From Dryocola clanedunensis_A (GTDB taxonomy: Bacteria; Pseudomonadota; Gammaproteobacteria; Enterobacterales; Enterobacteriaceae), in the NCBI GenBank assembly GCA_038405435.1, contig JBBYHZ010000002.1: 64,000 nucleotides of DNA; one strand, given 5' to 3'. Numbering within the stretch: the stretch's first letter is position 1; each line of letters begins with the position of its first letter. The notes beneath the pieces are model-generated. The model did no database searches, was not told the origin of the DNA, and saw nothing but the letters and a program-made list of their open reading frames with translations. Shown here piece by piece: positions 7,068-16,586 of this stretch. The position numbers and the translations under genes are program-made.

Positions 7068-9059
7068 TTAGCGTGCGGTCCGCGCCTGATAACGTTTAAA
7101 CCAGCGTTCAAAGGCGGCGGCGGGCATTGGCTTAGCAAAGAGATATCCCTGCCGTTCGTTGACGCCGTTTTTGGTGAGGAAGGAATCTTCTTTCTGGCTC
7201 TCCACGCCTTCGGCGATCACCTGTAAATTCAGCGCCTGGGCCACGGCAACGATGGCACGAACCAGCGACTGCGAAACGGACTGCTTGTGGATATCGCGCA
7301 CGAAAGCCTGGTCGAGCTTGATTGCGTCAATCGGGAAGCGGGCGAGCTGCGAAAGAGAGGAGTAGCCGGTGCCGAAATCGTCCAGATGAACCTGCGCGCC
7401 GAGCTTGCTGAACTGCTGGATCACCGACAGCGCCAGCTCCTCGTTTTCAATCAGGCAGCTCTCCGTCAGCTCTACGTCTATCGGGCAGTACTCAAAATCC
7501 AGATCCTTCAGCGCCTGCTTCAGATCGCTGAATATGGTCTGGTCGGCCAGCTGTCGGGCGGAGACGTTCACCGCCACACGCAGGTTAATGCCCTTGTCGC
7601 GCCACTTTGCGACCTGCTGCACCACGCTAAGCATTACCCAGCGCCCCAGCGGCACAATCAGGCCGGACTCCTCGGCGTAGGAGATAAAGTCGAGCGGGGG
7701 AATCAAGCCGCGCTCGGGGGACTGCCAGCGAACCAGCGCCTCAAGGCTGCGGACTTCACCGCGCCAGGTCATTTTAGGCTGGTAGTGGATCACGAGCTGG
7801 TCGTTTTCCAGCGCCTTCCGCAGGTTGGTGTCCAGCCAGAGATATTCAAAGACGCGCTGGTTCATATCCGGCGAGAAGACGCAGAATTTACCGCGCCCGC
7901 TCTCTTTCGCCGTATACATTGCCGTATCGGCATTACGGATCAGGCTTTCGCGATCCTCGCCGTGCTGCGGGGCAAGTGAAATGCCCAGCGAACAGCCGGT
8001 ATAAACCTCAATCAGGCCGATGCGGAAGGGGGTTTTGAGTCGGGTAAGAATGCGCGAGGACATCGCCTCAAGCGTGGCCTGGGATGTGTCGGACGCCAGC
8101 ACGATAAACTCATCGCCTCCCAGCCTCGCCAGCACCTGACCCTCTTCAAGGCAGCTGAGTATTGCCAGCGAGACGGCCTGCAGAAGCTGATCGCCAAACA
8201 TATGGCCGTAGGCATCGTTCACTTTCTTGAAATTATCGAGATCCAGATAGACAACCCCTACCTGACCGGCGCCGCGGTTTTCTATCGCTGAGCTGATCAG
8301 GTCGTGAATGGCATTTCTGTTCGGCAGGCCGGTAATCGTATCCGTGTTGGCCAGCACGCGCAGACGTTCCTGAGCGCGGCGCTCTTCGGTAATGTCGGTG
8401 CCGGAACAAATGAGATAGATTTCGTTTTTGCCGCTGCCGCTGTGCACGAACTTATTGCGAAACAGGAACAGCCGCTGGCCCTTGCGGGTTTTGATCCAGC
8501 GCTCCACTTCGTAGGAGTTACCGTTGCGAAAAAAGCCGCTGATATTGCGCTTCGAGGCGGCGGCTTCGCTGCGGCTCATAAACAGCTTAAACACGTTCTG
8601 GCCGATGACCTCCTGCTCTTTCAGCCCGGTGTACTCTTCGCTGAGACGGTTAAAGCGCTGGATATTGCCCTGGCGGTCCAGAATAACGATGACTGAGTTA
8701 GCTTCGGAAACAACCTGCTCGGCGAAAGAGAGGCCCTGGGCCAGGTCGCGGGCGACGGAAGGGGTGTCGTGCCAGGCGGAGGCCGTGCCCGCCCATTCGC
8801 GCTTTGACACCTTACGCCCTACGAGGTGGACGGGTACCTCAGCGCCGAACAGGGAGATAGACATGGTGATGCTTGAGGTGATGACGGTCATGCGGCGTAT
8901 ATCATCTGCCTGCTCCGGCGTCAGCGCCACAACCTGGCTGGTATCGGCCTTTTCATGAGCGGCAAGTTGCAGAGCATTGCTGTCCAGAAGCAAACGCCAG
9001 TATGGACTGGTTGTCCCTAAATAACGGTAAAGCAGGTTCTGCTCCATCTCGTCTTTCAT
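7068..9059 (-). CDS. rpfR: DSF receptor and c-di-GMP enzyme RpfR (YciR/PdeR homologue)
   Basis: 663 residues. Order of parts: N-terminal ~85 residues corresponding to the RpfF-interaction (FI) region of RpfR; PAS sensor about 110-225; GGDEF domain about 235-400 with intact GGDEF at 314-318; EAL domain about 410-655 with EAL at 440-442. Both catalytic motifs are intact, so synthesis and breakdown of c-di-GMP are both possible. RpfR proteins bind DSF through PAS and then favour c-di-GMP breakdown. E. coli PdeR/YciR (661 aa) is the homologue but has no rpfF partner. The ATG at 9059 has a perfect AGGAG site. As in E. coli it lies beside rnb; the convergent rpfF supports the RpfR name. Confidence 0.9.
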   Translation of the reverse strand: MKDEMEQNLLYRYLGTTSPYWRLLLDSNALQLAAHEKADTSQVVALTPEQADDIRRMTVITSSITMSISLFGAEVPVHLVGRKVSKREWAGTASAWHDTPSVARDLAQGLSFAEQVVSEANSVIVILDRQGNIQRFNRLSEEYTGLKEQEVIGQNVFKLFMSRSEAAASKRNISGFFRNGNSYEVERWIKTRKGQRLFLFRNKFVHSGSGKNEIYLICSGTDITEERRAQERLRVLANTDTITGLPNRNAIHDLISSAIENRGAGQVGVVYLDLDNFKKVNDAYGHMFGDQLLQAVSLAILSCLEEGQVLARLGGDEFIVLASDTSQATLEAMSSRILTRLKTPFRIGLIEVYTGCSLGISLAPQHGEDRESLIRNADTAMYTAKESGRGKFCVFSPDMNQRVFEYLWLDTNLRKALENDQLVIHYQPKMTWRGEVRSLEALVRWQSPERGLIPPLDFISYAEESGLIVPLGRWVMLSVVQQVAKWRDKGINLRVAVNVSARQLADQTIFSDLKQALKDLDFEYCPIDVELTESCLIENEELALSVIQQFSKLGAQVHLDDFGTGYSSLSQLARFPIDAIKLDQAFVRDIHKQSVSQSLVRAIVAVAQALNLQVIAEGVESQKEDSFLTKNGVNERQGYLFAKPMPAAAFERWFKRYQARTAR

Positions 9060-9099
9060 GCTTTCTCCTGAACAGATGCATGGCGCGTCAGTTTAGTAT

Positions 9100-9128
9100 T
9101 TATATTAGCAACATAAAGCCAATGTCAG
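9100..9128 (-). promoter_or_regulatory. Sigma-70-like promoter of rpfR
   Basis: On the minus strand CTGACA (9128-9123) and ATATAA (9105-9100) are separated by 17 bases, about 40 bases before the rpfR ATG. The rest of the 340-base gap between rpfR and rnb is AT-rich; apart from this promoter and the rnb terminator nothing was seen in it. Confidence 0.5.
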
Positions 9129-9352
9129 GCGGGCAATAGCCGTTAAAAAAATAAGAATTGCGTTAACCGTCAGAAAAATAGCACTAAGGTGCATATTTTC
9201 TGGCGTCGTGAGGGCGTGAGAGTGGTTAAAAGCGCCAGTAACGGCTTATTAATTTACATGGGAAATTATAATTAAAGCAATAATATATTCAGCGCCGGAT
9301 AAAAAGTAAGCGGCGTTTTTAACATGATTTAAAGGAAGGCGGGGGCGTCAGA

Positions 9353-9383
9353 AAAGAAAAAGGCTGAATATCCATTCAGCCTT
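9353..9383 (-). terminator. Intrinsic terminator of rnb
   Basis: AAGGCTGAAT and ATTCAGCCTT (9360-9383, 4-base loop) form a strong stem. On the minus strand it is followed by TTTCTTTTC, 20 bases past the rnb stop. Confidence 0.85.
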
Positions 9384-9402
9384 TGTGGATCGTTATGTCG
9401 GA

Positions 9403-11337
9403 TCAGACGGCGGGACGGGCGATTACGCTGCGGGTTTCCATGCGCACTTCGGCGATGGTCACGTCGATAACGTCAGTCACTTTGTAAGCCACTTCGCCTT
9501 TGATCTGCACGGTGCCCAGCTCCTGGCTGCAAACCATTTCATCACGCACGGCGTGAATGAACGGGGCCGGAATAAATGCCACGGCTCCGTTGTCCACCAG
9601 GCGCACGCGCATGCCGCCGCGGCTGACATCAATGATTTCGGCGGCGAAACGGGTGTCCGTGCCTGCCTTATCCTTCAGGAAGCGGGCGTACAGCCAGTCG
9701 CCAACGTCGCGCTCGGCCATGCGGTTCAGGCGGCGACGCTCGGCCATCTGGACGGTGGCCTCAGCGGCAGGGCGCCCGATGGTTTCACCCTTGATAATCG
9801 CCTTCAGCAGGCGGTGGTTAATCATGTCGCCGTACTTGCGGATAGGCGAGGTCCAGGTCGCATAGGCTTCCAGGCCAAGGCCGAAGTGCGGGCCAGGCTC
9901 GGTGCTGATTTCAGCGAAGGACTGGTAGCGGCGGATGCGGCTGTCCAGGAACCCTGTCGGCTGGGCGTCCAGCTCGCGGCGCAGCTTGCAGAAGCCGTCC
10001 AGCGTCAGCACTTCCTGCGCGTCGACGGTCAGACCGTGGCCCGCCAGCATGGTAGCCAGCTGCTCGGTATTGGCCGGATCGAAGCCGGTATGCACGTTGT
10101 AAATCCCGAAGCCGAGCCTGTCGCGCAGCACAACGGCGGCGCAGACGTTCGCGGCAATCATCGCTTCTTCAACGATACGGTTAGCGATACGGCGTGGCTC
10201 AGAGATGATATCCAGCACTTCGCCTTTCTCGCCCAGCACGAAGCGGTAGTCAGGGCGGTCTTTAAAGACCAGCGCATGGTTGTGGCGCCATTCGCCGCGG
10301 CTCAGGCAGATGCGCTGCAGCAGGCGAATTTGTTGAGCAATCTCGTCGTTCTGCGGCTGCCATTCGCCTTTGCCTTCCAGCCAGTCGGACACTTCGTCAT
10401 AAACCAGCTTGGCCTTCGACTCGATGGTAGCGGCAAAGAAGTGAATGTCGCTGGCAATAGCGCCATCCTGTTCGATCGTCATACGGCAGGCGATGACGGG
10501 GCGGGTGACGTTGGCGCGCAGGGAGCAGAGGTCGTCTGACAGCTCACGCGGCAGCATCGGAATATTAAAGCCTGGCAGGTAATTGGTGAACGCACGCACT
10601 TTGGCGATGTTGTCCAGCTTGCTGCCTTCGGCTATCCACGCGGTGGGATCGGCAATAGCAACGGTCAGCTGAAGCCTGCCGTCTGCCAGCTCTTCGACAT
10701 ACAGCGCATCGTCCATATCTTCGGTGCTGGCGCTGTCGATGGTGACGAAGTTCAGGGCGGTCAAATCTTCACGTACCAGGCCATCGTCCAGCATCTCGGT
10801 CGCCACGCCGTCAGGCGCTTCACGCTCAAGATTATGGCGGGAAAGGGTGACCCACCAGGGGGCGAGATGATCGTCGCCGAAGGTAATGTACTGGGTCAGC
10901 TCGGCGTAGAAGCCGCGGTCGCCTTTCAGCGGGTGACGTTTCATTTCCGCCACGGCCCAGTCGCCGTTCTGGAAATCATGCGTGACGTTACGGTCAGCAC
11001 GACACTGAATCGCGTCTTTCAACAGGGGATGGTCCGGCACGATGGACAGGCGATCGTCTTTACGCTGGACGCGGCCAACGAAGCGGGTGAGAAACGGCTC
11101 GATAAGCTCTTCTGGCTCCGCGGACTCCCGGTCTTTATCCGAATGGATCACTGCGCTGACCCGGTCGCCGTGCATCACTTTTTTCATCTGCGGCGGCGGA
11201 ATAAAGTAGCTTTTCTGGGAGTCAACTTCGAGGAAGCCAAAGCCTTTTTCAGTGCCTTTTACCACGCCTTCAACGCGTGGAGTCTGGGAATGCAGTTGCT
11301 GTTTTAGCTGCGCGAGCAGCGGGTTATCCTGAAACAT
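9403..11337 (-). CDS. rnb: Exoribonuclease II (RNase II)
   Basis: 644 residues, the same length as E. coli RNase II, a processive 3'-5' exoribonuclease of single-stranded RNA that degrades mRNA. Two N-terminal cold-shock RNA-binding domains (about 1-170) precede the RNB catalytic domain, whose metal-binding aspartates Asp201, Asp207, Asp209 and Asp210 are all present in DSASTEDMDDALYV; an S1 domain ends the protein. It is followed by its own terminator. Confidence 0.97.
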   Translation of the reverse strand: MFQDNPLLAQLKQQLHSQTPRVEGVVKGTEKGFGFLEVDSQKSYFIPPPQMKKVMHGDRVSAVIHSDKDRESAEPEELIEPFLTRFVGRVQRKDDRLSIVPDHPLLKDAIQCRADRNVTHDFQNGDWAVAEMKRHPLKGDRGFYAELTQYITFGDDHLAPWWVTLSRHNLEREAPDGVATEMLDDGLVREDLTALNFVTIDSASTEDMDDALYVEELADGRLQLTVAIADPTAWIAEGSKLDNIAKVRAFTNYLPGFNIPMLPRELSDDLCSLRANVTRPVIACRMTIEQDGAIASDIHFFAATIESKAKLVYDEVSDWLEGKGEWQPQNDEIAQQIRLLQRICLSRGEWRHNHALVFKDRPDYRFVLGEKGEVLDIISEPRRIANRIVEEAMIAANVCAAVVLRDRLGFGIYNVHTGFDPANTEQLATMLAGHGLTVDAQEVLTLDGFCKLRRELDAQPTGFLDSRIRRYQSFAEISTEPGPHFGLGLEAYATWTSPIRKYGDMINHRLLKAIIKGETIGRPAAEATVQMAERRRLNRMAERDVGDWLYARFLKDKAGTDTRFAAEIIDVSRGGMRVRLVDNGAVAFIPAPFIHAVRDEMVCSQELGTVQIKGEVAYKVTDVIDVTIAEVRMETRSVIARPAV

Positions 11338-11420
11338 ATTATTTAGTTTTCGTGGCCAAAAGAGCGGCTGACAGTTTTACGCGAATCCACCCCTGGCGGC
11401 AAGTGATGTTTACCGCGAAA

Positions 11421-12596
11421 TCACCCCAGGCGACTGGGCTGGACGAGGGTACCGAGACCGATTTTTAAGCGGTTTACCCAGCCAAACAGACCGGCGCTGG
11501 CCAGCAGCCTCAGAACCTGAGAGGGGGTGAAGCCCTGCTCGAATAAGGGCTGGATGTGGGCGGCGCTGAATCTGTCCGGTGCGCGCGTCAGCAGCTGCAC
11601 GGCCTGGATGACGGCCCGTTCACGCGGGTGGTTATGGCTCCAGGCCTGGAGCGCGCGATCGCCGTTGCGTATAGCCTCCGGCAAACCGTTCTCTTCTGCC
11701 CACTGTTGCGCGGCCTGAGCAAAGCAGGCGGGGCTGCCGTTGATCCTCGCCGTCAGCATCATGACCAGCTTTTGTTCGCTGCTCTGGCCCGGTGCGGGCT
11801 GCCAGAGCAGGCGAATCAGCTGGCTTAAGCCGTTAAGCGTCGGCGCATCGTGGGCCAGCAGCCAGTGCATGCCCTGTAGCGGGCCGAGCGGCTGGCTGAC
11901 GCTCACCGCCTCAAGCTGATCCGCCTGGGCGTATCGCAGCTCGACGGGGGGTAAATCCGCAGCCCAGCCTGCACCTTCCGCGCTGAACAGCTCCGCCGCC
12001 GCGTCCTGCAGCGTATCCAGACCGGGCAGCCAGCGAACGGGCAGACCCTGAAGCGCCTGCCAGACGGCGATAGCGCGTGCCTGGAAGCCAATAAACCCGA
12101 TGAGCTGGTTGAAGGTTACGATGTCGTCGACGGACAGGCCTACCTCATCCAGATGGGTCCGGGACGTGCTGTCGATGAGCGTCGGCTGGCTGGCGAGCTG
12201 GCGGGCGTACTGGGTAATTTGCGTCAGGCGCTGATTGCTCTCGCGGGAGGAGTCAGGCCCGGGCTGGGGAGCAAGACGGGCGGCATAGTGGTTGCACAGC
12301 CGCTGTACACCGCACACCTGGGCCACGGTTAACGCGGTGCTCAGCCTGTCGTAGCTGCTCAGCGTATGCAGGCGAGTCACGGTGACGTTTTCAGGCAGCA
12401 GCGTCAGGCCTGCGCTACGGGCCGCGTTTATCCACGACTGTTCTTCGGCGAGCTGTTCAGGACTTAACGTCAGGTCGAGCAAAAAACGATCGGCGTGGGC
12501 GGCTTCGGGAACTAACGGCAGCGCATCCGCCGGGCAGAGACTGGACTGGGTTTCATGATACCAGTGGTTTTTGCCCAAAATTTGGCGTTGTTCCAT
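11421..12596 (-). CDS. yciW: Putative oxidoreductase/CMD-like protein YciW
   Basis: 391 residues, somewhat longer than E. coli YciW (375 aa). It belongs to the alkylhydroperoxidase/CMD-like fold family; in E. coli it is linked to cysteine and sulfur metabolism, but its reaction is unsettled. The ATG at 12596 is preceded by AAGGAACG. Its place between rnb and fabI is conserved. No disulfide redox motif was recognised, so peroxidase activity is doubtful. Confidence 0.88.
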   Translation of the reverse strand: MEQRQILGKNHWYHETQSSLCPADALPLVPEAAHADRFLLDLTLSPEQLAEEQSWINAARSAGLTLLPENVTVTRLHTLSSYDRLSTALTVAQVCGVQRLCNHYAARLAPQPGPDSSRESNQRLTQITQYARQLASQPTLIDSTSRTHLDEVGLSVDDIVTFNQLIGFIGFQARAIAVWQALQGLPVRWLPGLDTLQDAAAELFSAEGAGWAADLPPVELRYAQADQLEAVSVSQPLGPLQGMHWLLAHDAPTLNGLSQLIRLLWQPAPGQSSEQKLVMMLTARINGSPACFAQAAQQWAEENGLPEAIRNGDRALQAWSHNHPRERAVIQAVQLLTRAPDRFSAAHIQPLFEQGFTPSQVLRLLASAGLFGWVNRLKIGLGTLVQPSRLG

Positions 12597-12794
12597 GGTC
12601 GTTCCTTGGTCAAAGAGTTAACAGGCCTGCCAGAAAGCGGGGGGCCTGGTTCGCTGCTTTATCCTGGCGCAAGCGTGGAAGGTGACAAAAGAATGATCGG
12701 TGATAACAAATACCGGAATGCTATATGGGGCGGTGCGGGGAGGGGGATATGCAGAAAAGTATGGGGCGGACGAGCGTCCACCCCATAGTGAAAC

Positions 12795-13583
12795 TTATTT
12801 CAGTTCCAGCTCGTTCATTGCGGCGATGCTGAAGCCGCCGTCAACGTGGACCACTTCACCGGAGATACCGGCGGACAGGTCGGAGCACAGGAAGGCCGCA
12901 GAGTTACCCACGTCTTCGATGGTCACGGTGCGACGAATTGGGGTAACCGCTTCGCAGTGGGCCAGCATTTTACGGAAGTCTTTGATGCCGCTTGCTGCCA
13001 GAGTACGGATAGGACCCGCAGAGATGGCGTTAACACGCACGCCTTCAGGACCCATTGCGTTCGCCATGTAGCGCACGTTAGCTTCCAGAGAAGCTTTCGC
13101 CAGGCCCATCACATTGTAGTTAGGGATAGCACGCTCTGCGCCCAGGTAGGACAGAGTCAGCAGCGCAGAACCCGGGTTCAGCATTTCACGGCAAACTTTT
13201 GCCATGGCAACAAAGCTATAGGCGCTGATGTCGTGGGCGATTTTGAAGCCGTCACGGGTTACAGCGTTGACGTAGTCGCCGTCCAGCTGGTCCGCAGGAG
13301 CGAAGCCGATGGAGTGCACGAAGCCGTCAAATTTAGGCCAGCTTTTCGCCAGTTCGGTAAACAGCGCATCGATGCTTTCATCTTCTGCCACGTCGCACGG
13401 CAGCACAATGTTTGAGCCCAGCTCAGCAGCGAAACCTTCAACACGGCCTTTCAGTTTGTCGTTTTGATAGGTGAAAGCCAGCTCGGCGCCTTCGCGGTGC
13501 ATCGCCTGAGCGATACCGTAAGCGATGGAAAGTTTGCTGGCGAGGCCAGTGATCAGAATGCGTTTACCGGTAAGAAAACCCAT
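12795..13583 (-). CDS. fabI: Enoyl-ACP reductase (NADH), FabI
   Basis: 262 residues, the length of E. coli FabI, a short-chain dehydrogenase that reduces trans-2-enoyl-ACP in the last step of fatty acid elongation. The nucleotide-binding start GKRILITGLASKLSIAYGIA and catalytic Tyr146, Tyr156 and Lys163 (SYLGAERAIPNYNVMGLAK) are in place. Gly93, the site where triclosan-resistance changes occur in E. coli, is the unaltered residue. AAGGATTC precedes the ATG. Confidence 0.97.
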   Translation of the reverse strand: MGFLTGKRILITGLASKLSIAYGIAQAMHREGAELAFTYQNDKLKGRVEGFAAELGSNIVLPCDVAEDESIDALFTELAKSWPKFDGFVHSIGFAPADQLDGDYVNAVTRDGFKIAHDISAYSFVAMAKVCREMLNPGSALLTLSYLGAERAIPNYNVMGLAKASLEANVRYMANAMGPEGVRVNAISAGPIRTLAASGIKDFRKMLAHCEAVTPIRRTVTIEDVGNSAAFLCSDLSAGISGEVVHVDGGFSIAAMNELELK

Positions 13584-13761
13584 AGCTTTGAATCCTTATA
13601 GTTTCTGCTAATTTATGACTTTAGAATCATGATGTTACTGATTGCTGGTCACAATTATTCAACACGAAACCGAAATTATATCCCACTGACGCCGGGATGT
13701 GTCACGTTATTTTTCCAGGGCGTGCCGAGTGGTTAACACCTCGCCAGAGGTCTGAACAGCT

Positions 13762-13897
13762 GTGCTGCGCTTATCCGGCCTGGGAATAATGTTGGTGTGG
13801 GATGGTTTTGCCGGATGGCGCTGCCGCTTATCCGGCCTACAAACTACGAATAGGGTTGCTGTTGTAGGGGGGATAAGCGCCAGCGTCATCCACCGGG
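13762..13897. repeat. REP/BIME-type palindromic repeats between fabI and sapF
   Basis: Three related palindromic units lie in 136 bases: GCGCTTATCCGGCC at 13767-13780, a complete GCCGGAT...ATCCGGC unit at 13810-13836, and an inverted degenerate unit GGATAAGCGCCAGCGTCATCC at 13871-13891. This is the usual enterobacterial REP pattern downstream of an operon. Nothing else was seen in the fabI-sapF gap apart from the AT-rich fabI promoter region (13584-13700). Confidence 0.75.
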
Positions 13898-14704
13898 TTA
13901 GCGGTCTTTACGCCACGCATCCGCCGTCAGCGCTTCGCCGAAGTGGCTGGCTATCAGGCGTTTGGTCAGGTCGTGAAGCGGGGAGGCCAGCACGTCGGCG
14001 GTTGCGCCGCGCTCAACCACTTCGCCCTGATGCATCACCAGCACCTGGTCGCTGATGTGCTTCATCATGCCGATATGCTGGGTAACGTAGATATAGGCGA
14101 TACCCTGTTTCTCCTGCAGCTCCAGCATCAGGTTGATTAGCTGCGAGCGCATCGACATATCCAGCGAGGCCAGCGCTTCGTCAGCGATGATCACCTTCGG
14201 ACGCAGGATCAGCGCGCGGGCCAGGCCCAGACGCTGTTTCTGCCCCGGCGCCAGCATGTGCGGATAGTAGCTGGCATGGTCCGGCAGCAGCCCGACCAGA
14301 CGCAGCGTCTCGACGATCTGCTTCTGCCGCGCCTCCGGCTCCATATCCGTATTCAGCCGCAGCGGAAAATCCAGAATCTGGGATATACGCTGGCGCGGGT
14401 TCAGGGACGTGCTTGGGTCCTGGAATATCATGCGGATATGCTGGCTGCGGTAGGTGTAGTCCCCGTAGTGCAGCGGGTGATCGTCAATCACCAGCTCGCC
14501 GCCGGTGGGTTCAATCATGCCCGCCAGCATCTTCGCCAGCGTCGATTTCCCCGACCCGTTCTCGCCAATAATCGCCAGCGTTTGCCTTTCGCGCAGGGTA
14601 AAGCTCAGCGGCTTCACCGCTTCCACGTGCTGGCGGCGGAACAGGCCAGTTCGGTAGCGAAACGTCTTACTTAAATTACGCACTTCGAGCAGCGTTTCGA
14701 CCAT
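13898..14704 (-). CDS. sapF: Sap peptide/putrescine ABC transporter ATPase SapF
   Basis: 268 residues. ABC ATPase with Walker A GENGSGKST, a variant signature LAPGQKQRLGLARA, and Walker B VIIADEA. It pairs with SapD as the energising subunits of the Sap importer, linked to antimicrobial-peptide resistance, putrescine and Trk potassium uptake. Its ATG shares a TAATG with the sapD stop, so the two are translationally coupled. It is the last gene of the operon. Confidence 0.95.
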   Translation of the reverse strand: MVETLLEVRNLSKTFRYRTGLFRRQHVEAVKPLSFTLRERQTLAIIGENGSGKSTLAKMLAGMIEPTGGELVIDDHPLHYGDYTYRSQHIRMIFQDPSTSLNPRQRISQILDFPLRLNTDMEPEARQKQIVETLRLVGLLPDHASYYPHMLAPGQKQRLGLARALILRPKVIIADEALASLDMSMRSQLINLMLELQEKQGIAYIYVTQHIGMMKHISDQVLVMHQGEVVERGATADVLASPLHDLTKRLIASHFGEALTADAWRKDR

Positions 14705-15696
14705 TACTGACTCTCCATATTCAGCGGGAAATGACAGGCGTAGAGATGCGTTTTCGGCCCGTCAAGGCGCGGTGTTTCTATGCATTTACGCTGGGCGTAA
14801 GGGCAGCGCGGCCCGAGTCGGCAGCCGATGGGCAGATGCTCCAGCAGCGGGATAGCGCCCGGCATAGTATTCAGGCGGCTTTTGTGCGGCATCGAGCTGC
14901 CAAAGTCCGGAATAGCTCTTATCAGCGCCTGGGTATAAGGGTGGTGCGGCGTGGCAATCAGATCTTCGCTGGTGGCACTCTCTACCGTCTGGCCGCAGTA
15001 CATGACGTTGATTTTATCCGCCCACTTGCTGAGCATCTGCAGGTCGTGGCTGATAAGCAAAATCGTGGTGTTGTTGTACTGGTTAAGACGGGTGAGCAGC
15101 TTAAAGATCTGCGACTGGGTGGTCGGCTCCATGGCGTTGGTCGGCTCATCCGCAATCAGCAGGCGCGGCTGGTTTGCCAGCGCAATGGCAATCATCACCT
15201 TCTGGCATTCGCCGTCGGTCAGCTCATACGGATAGCTGCGCATCGCGTCTTTGTGATCTTTAATGCCCACGCGGTGCAGGAGCTCAATTGCACGACGCTT
15301 GCGCCAGCCGAAACGCTTCCACCAGCGGCCTTTATAGGTCCAGCCGGGGATGTTCTGCGTGAGCTGCAGGCCCACTTTTTCGGAAGGGTCGAGACAGGAC
15401 TGCGGCTCCTGGAAAATCATCGACACGTTATGGCCCACCAGGCGGCGGCGCTCCCGGGCCGACAGGCGAAGCAGGTCGATGTCATCGAAGCGCATGCGGT
15501 CGGCCGTAATGCGCCAGTTATCCTTGGTGACGCCGCAGATAGCTTTGGCGATCAGGCTCTTACCCGATCCCGATTCCCCCACCAGACCGCGGATCTCGCC
15601 TTCGTTGAGCGTCATACTCACGCGGTCAACGGCCTTCACCCAGCCTTCGGAGGTCATAAATTCAATCGTCAGATTGCGGATATCAAGTAGCGGCAT
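14704..15696 (-). CDS. sapD: Sap ABC transporter ATPase SapD
   Basis: 330 residues, the length of E. coli SapD. Walker A GESGSGKS, signature LTDGECQKVMIAIALA, Walker B LLIADEPTNA, and the C-terminal oligopeptide-transporter ATPase extension with three cysteines in CRLGPRCPYAQRKC. In E. coli the SapD ATPase also supports Trk potassium uptake. Start and stop both overlap the neighbours in TAATG junctions. Confidence 0.96.
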   Translation of the reverse strand: MPLLDIRNLTIEFMTSEGWVKAVDRVSMTLNEGEIRGLVGESGSGKSLIAKAICGVTKDNWRITADRMRFDDIDLLRLSARERRRLVGHNVSMIFQEPQSCLDPSEKVGLQLTQNIPGWTYKGRWWKRFGWRKRRAIELLHRVGIKDHKDAMRSYPYELTDGECQKVMIAIALANQPRLLIADEPTNAMEPTTQSQIFKLLTRLNQYNNTTILLISHDLQMLSKWADKINVMYCGQTVESATSEDLIATPHHPYTQALIRAIPDFGSSMPHKSRLNTMPGAIPLLEHLPIGCRLGPRCPYAQRKCIETPRLDGPKTHLYACHFPLNMESQ

Positions 15697-16586
15697 TATT
15701 GCACCCCCGCGTTAATCGCACGGCGCAGCCCGTCGCCCAGCAGGTTGACCAGCAGTACGCTAATCATAATTGCCGCGCCCGGAAGCATGACGGTCCAGGG
15801 CGCAACATAGATCAGCTCCAGCGCATCACCCAGCATGGCTCCCCATTCCGGAGAGGGAAGCTGCGCACCGAGATCCAGAAAGCCCAGCGCGGCGATGTCC
15901 AGAATCGCCATCGACAGCGCACGGGTCACTTCCGTGACCAGCGTCGCGGCGGTATTAGGCATCACCGCAAACCATAAAATATTCAGCGTTGACGCCCCGT
16001 CAAGGCGGGCGGCAACGACATACTCTTTTTCCAACTCGTCATGCACCGCGCTGTAGACCGAGCGTACCATGCGCGGCAGCAGCGCCAGCCAGACGGCGAA
16101 CATGGCATGAATCAGATGCGGACCGGCAAAGGCGACCACGATAATGGCCAGCAGCAGCGACGGAATGGACAGCAGCGTATCCAGAATATGATTTAGCACC
16201 GCAGAGCGCAGGCCGTGAGTTGCACCGGCGAAAACCCCCAGCACCACGCCAAAAATAGTGGCCGCAAGCGTTACCACGAACGCACCGCCCACGGTCGGTG
16301 CCGCGCCGCTCAGCAGGCGACTTAACACATCGCGGCCCAGATCATCCGTCCCCAGGAAGAAGGAGACTTCCCCGTAGCGTGACCATGACGGCGGCAGCAG
16401 CTGGTAGCCAAGGAACTGCTGATCCAGGCCATAGGGCGCAAACAGCCCGCCGAACACGCACAGCAGGACCAGCGCGCCGCAGCCGTACAGGCCAATCATC
16501 GCCGGGGTATCGCCATAGAATTTGCGCCAGGTCAGGCGCAGCGTACTCGGCGGCCGCTTCTCGCGATAGACGCTATCGTAAGGCAT
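15696..16586 (-). CDS. sapC: Sap ABC transporter permease SapC
   Basis: 296 residues, an inner-membrane permease of the DppC/OppC type with an N-terminal cytoplasmic tail and about six membrane segments. The cytoplasmic coupling loop has the family pattern AARLDGASTLNILWFAVMPN. It overlaps sapB by 14 bases and sapD by a TAATG, so sapBCDF are tightly coupled. Confidence 0.96.
   Translation of the reverse strand: MPYDSVYREKRPPSTLRLTWRKFYGDTPAMIGLYGCGALVLLCVFGGLFAPYGLDQQFLGYQLLPPSWSRYGEVSFFLGTDDLGRDVLSRLLSGAAPTVGGAFVVTLAATIFGVVLGVFAGATHGLRSAVLNHILDTLLSIPSLLLAIIVVAFAGPHLIHAMFAVWLALLPRMVRSVYSAVHDELEKEYVVAARLDGASTLNILWFAVMPNTAATLVTEVTRALSMAILDIAALGFLDLGAQLPSPEWGAMLGDALELIYVAPWTVMLPGAAIMISVLLVNLLGDGLRRAINAGVQ

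Noticed and set aside
9385..10539. Long open frame of 384 codons opposite rnb
   Set aside because: It lies wholly within the rnb coding region on the other strand and has low-complexity His/Ala/Gln-rich sequence typical of antisense frames in GC-rich genes; no ribosome site.
14731..15690. Open frame opposite sapD
   Set aside because: Antisense shadow of sapD; codon bias gives long frames there.
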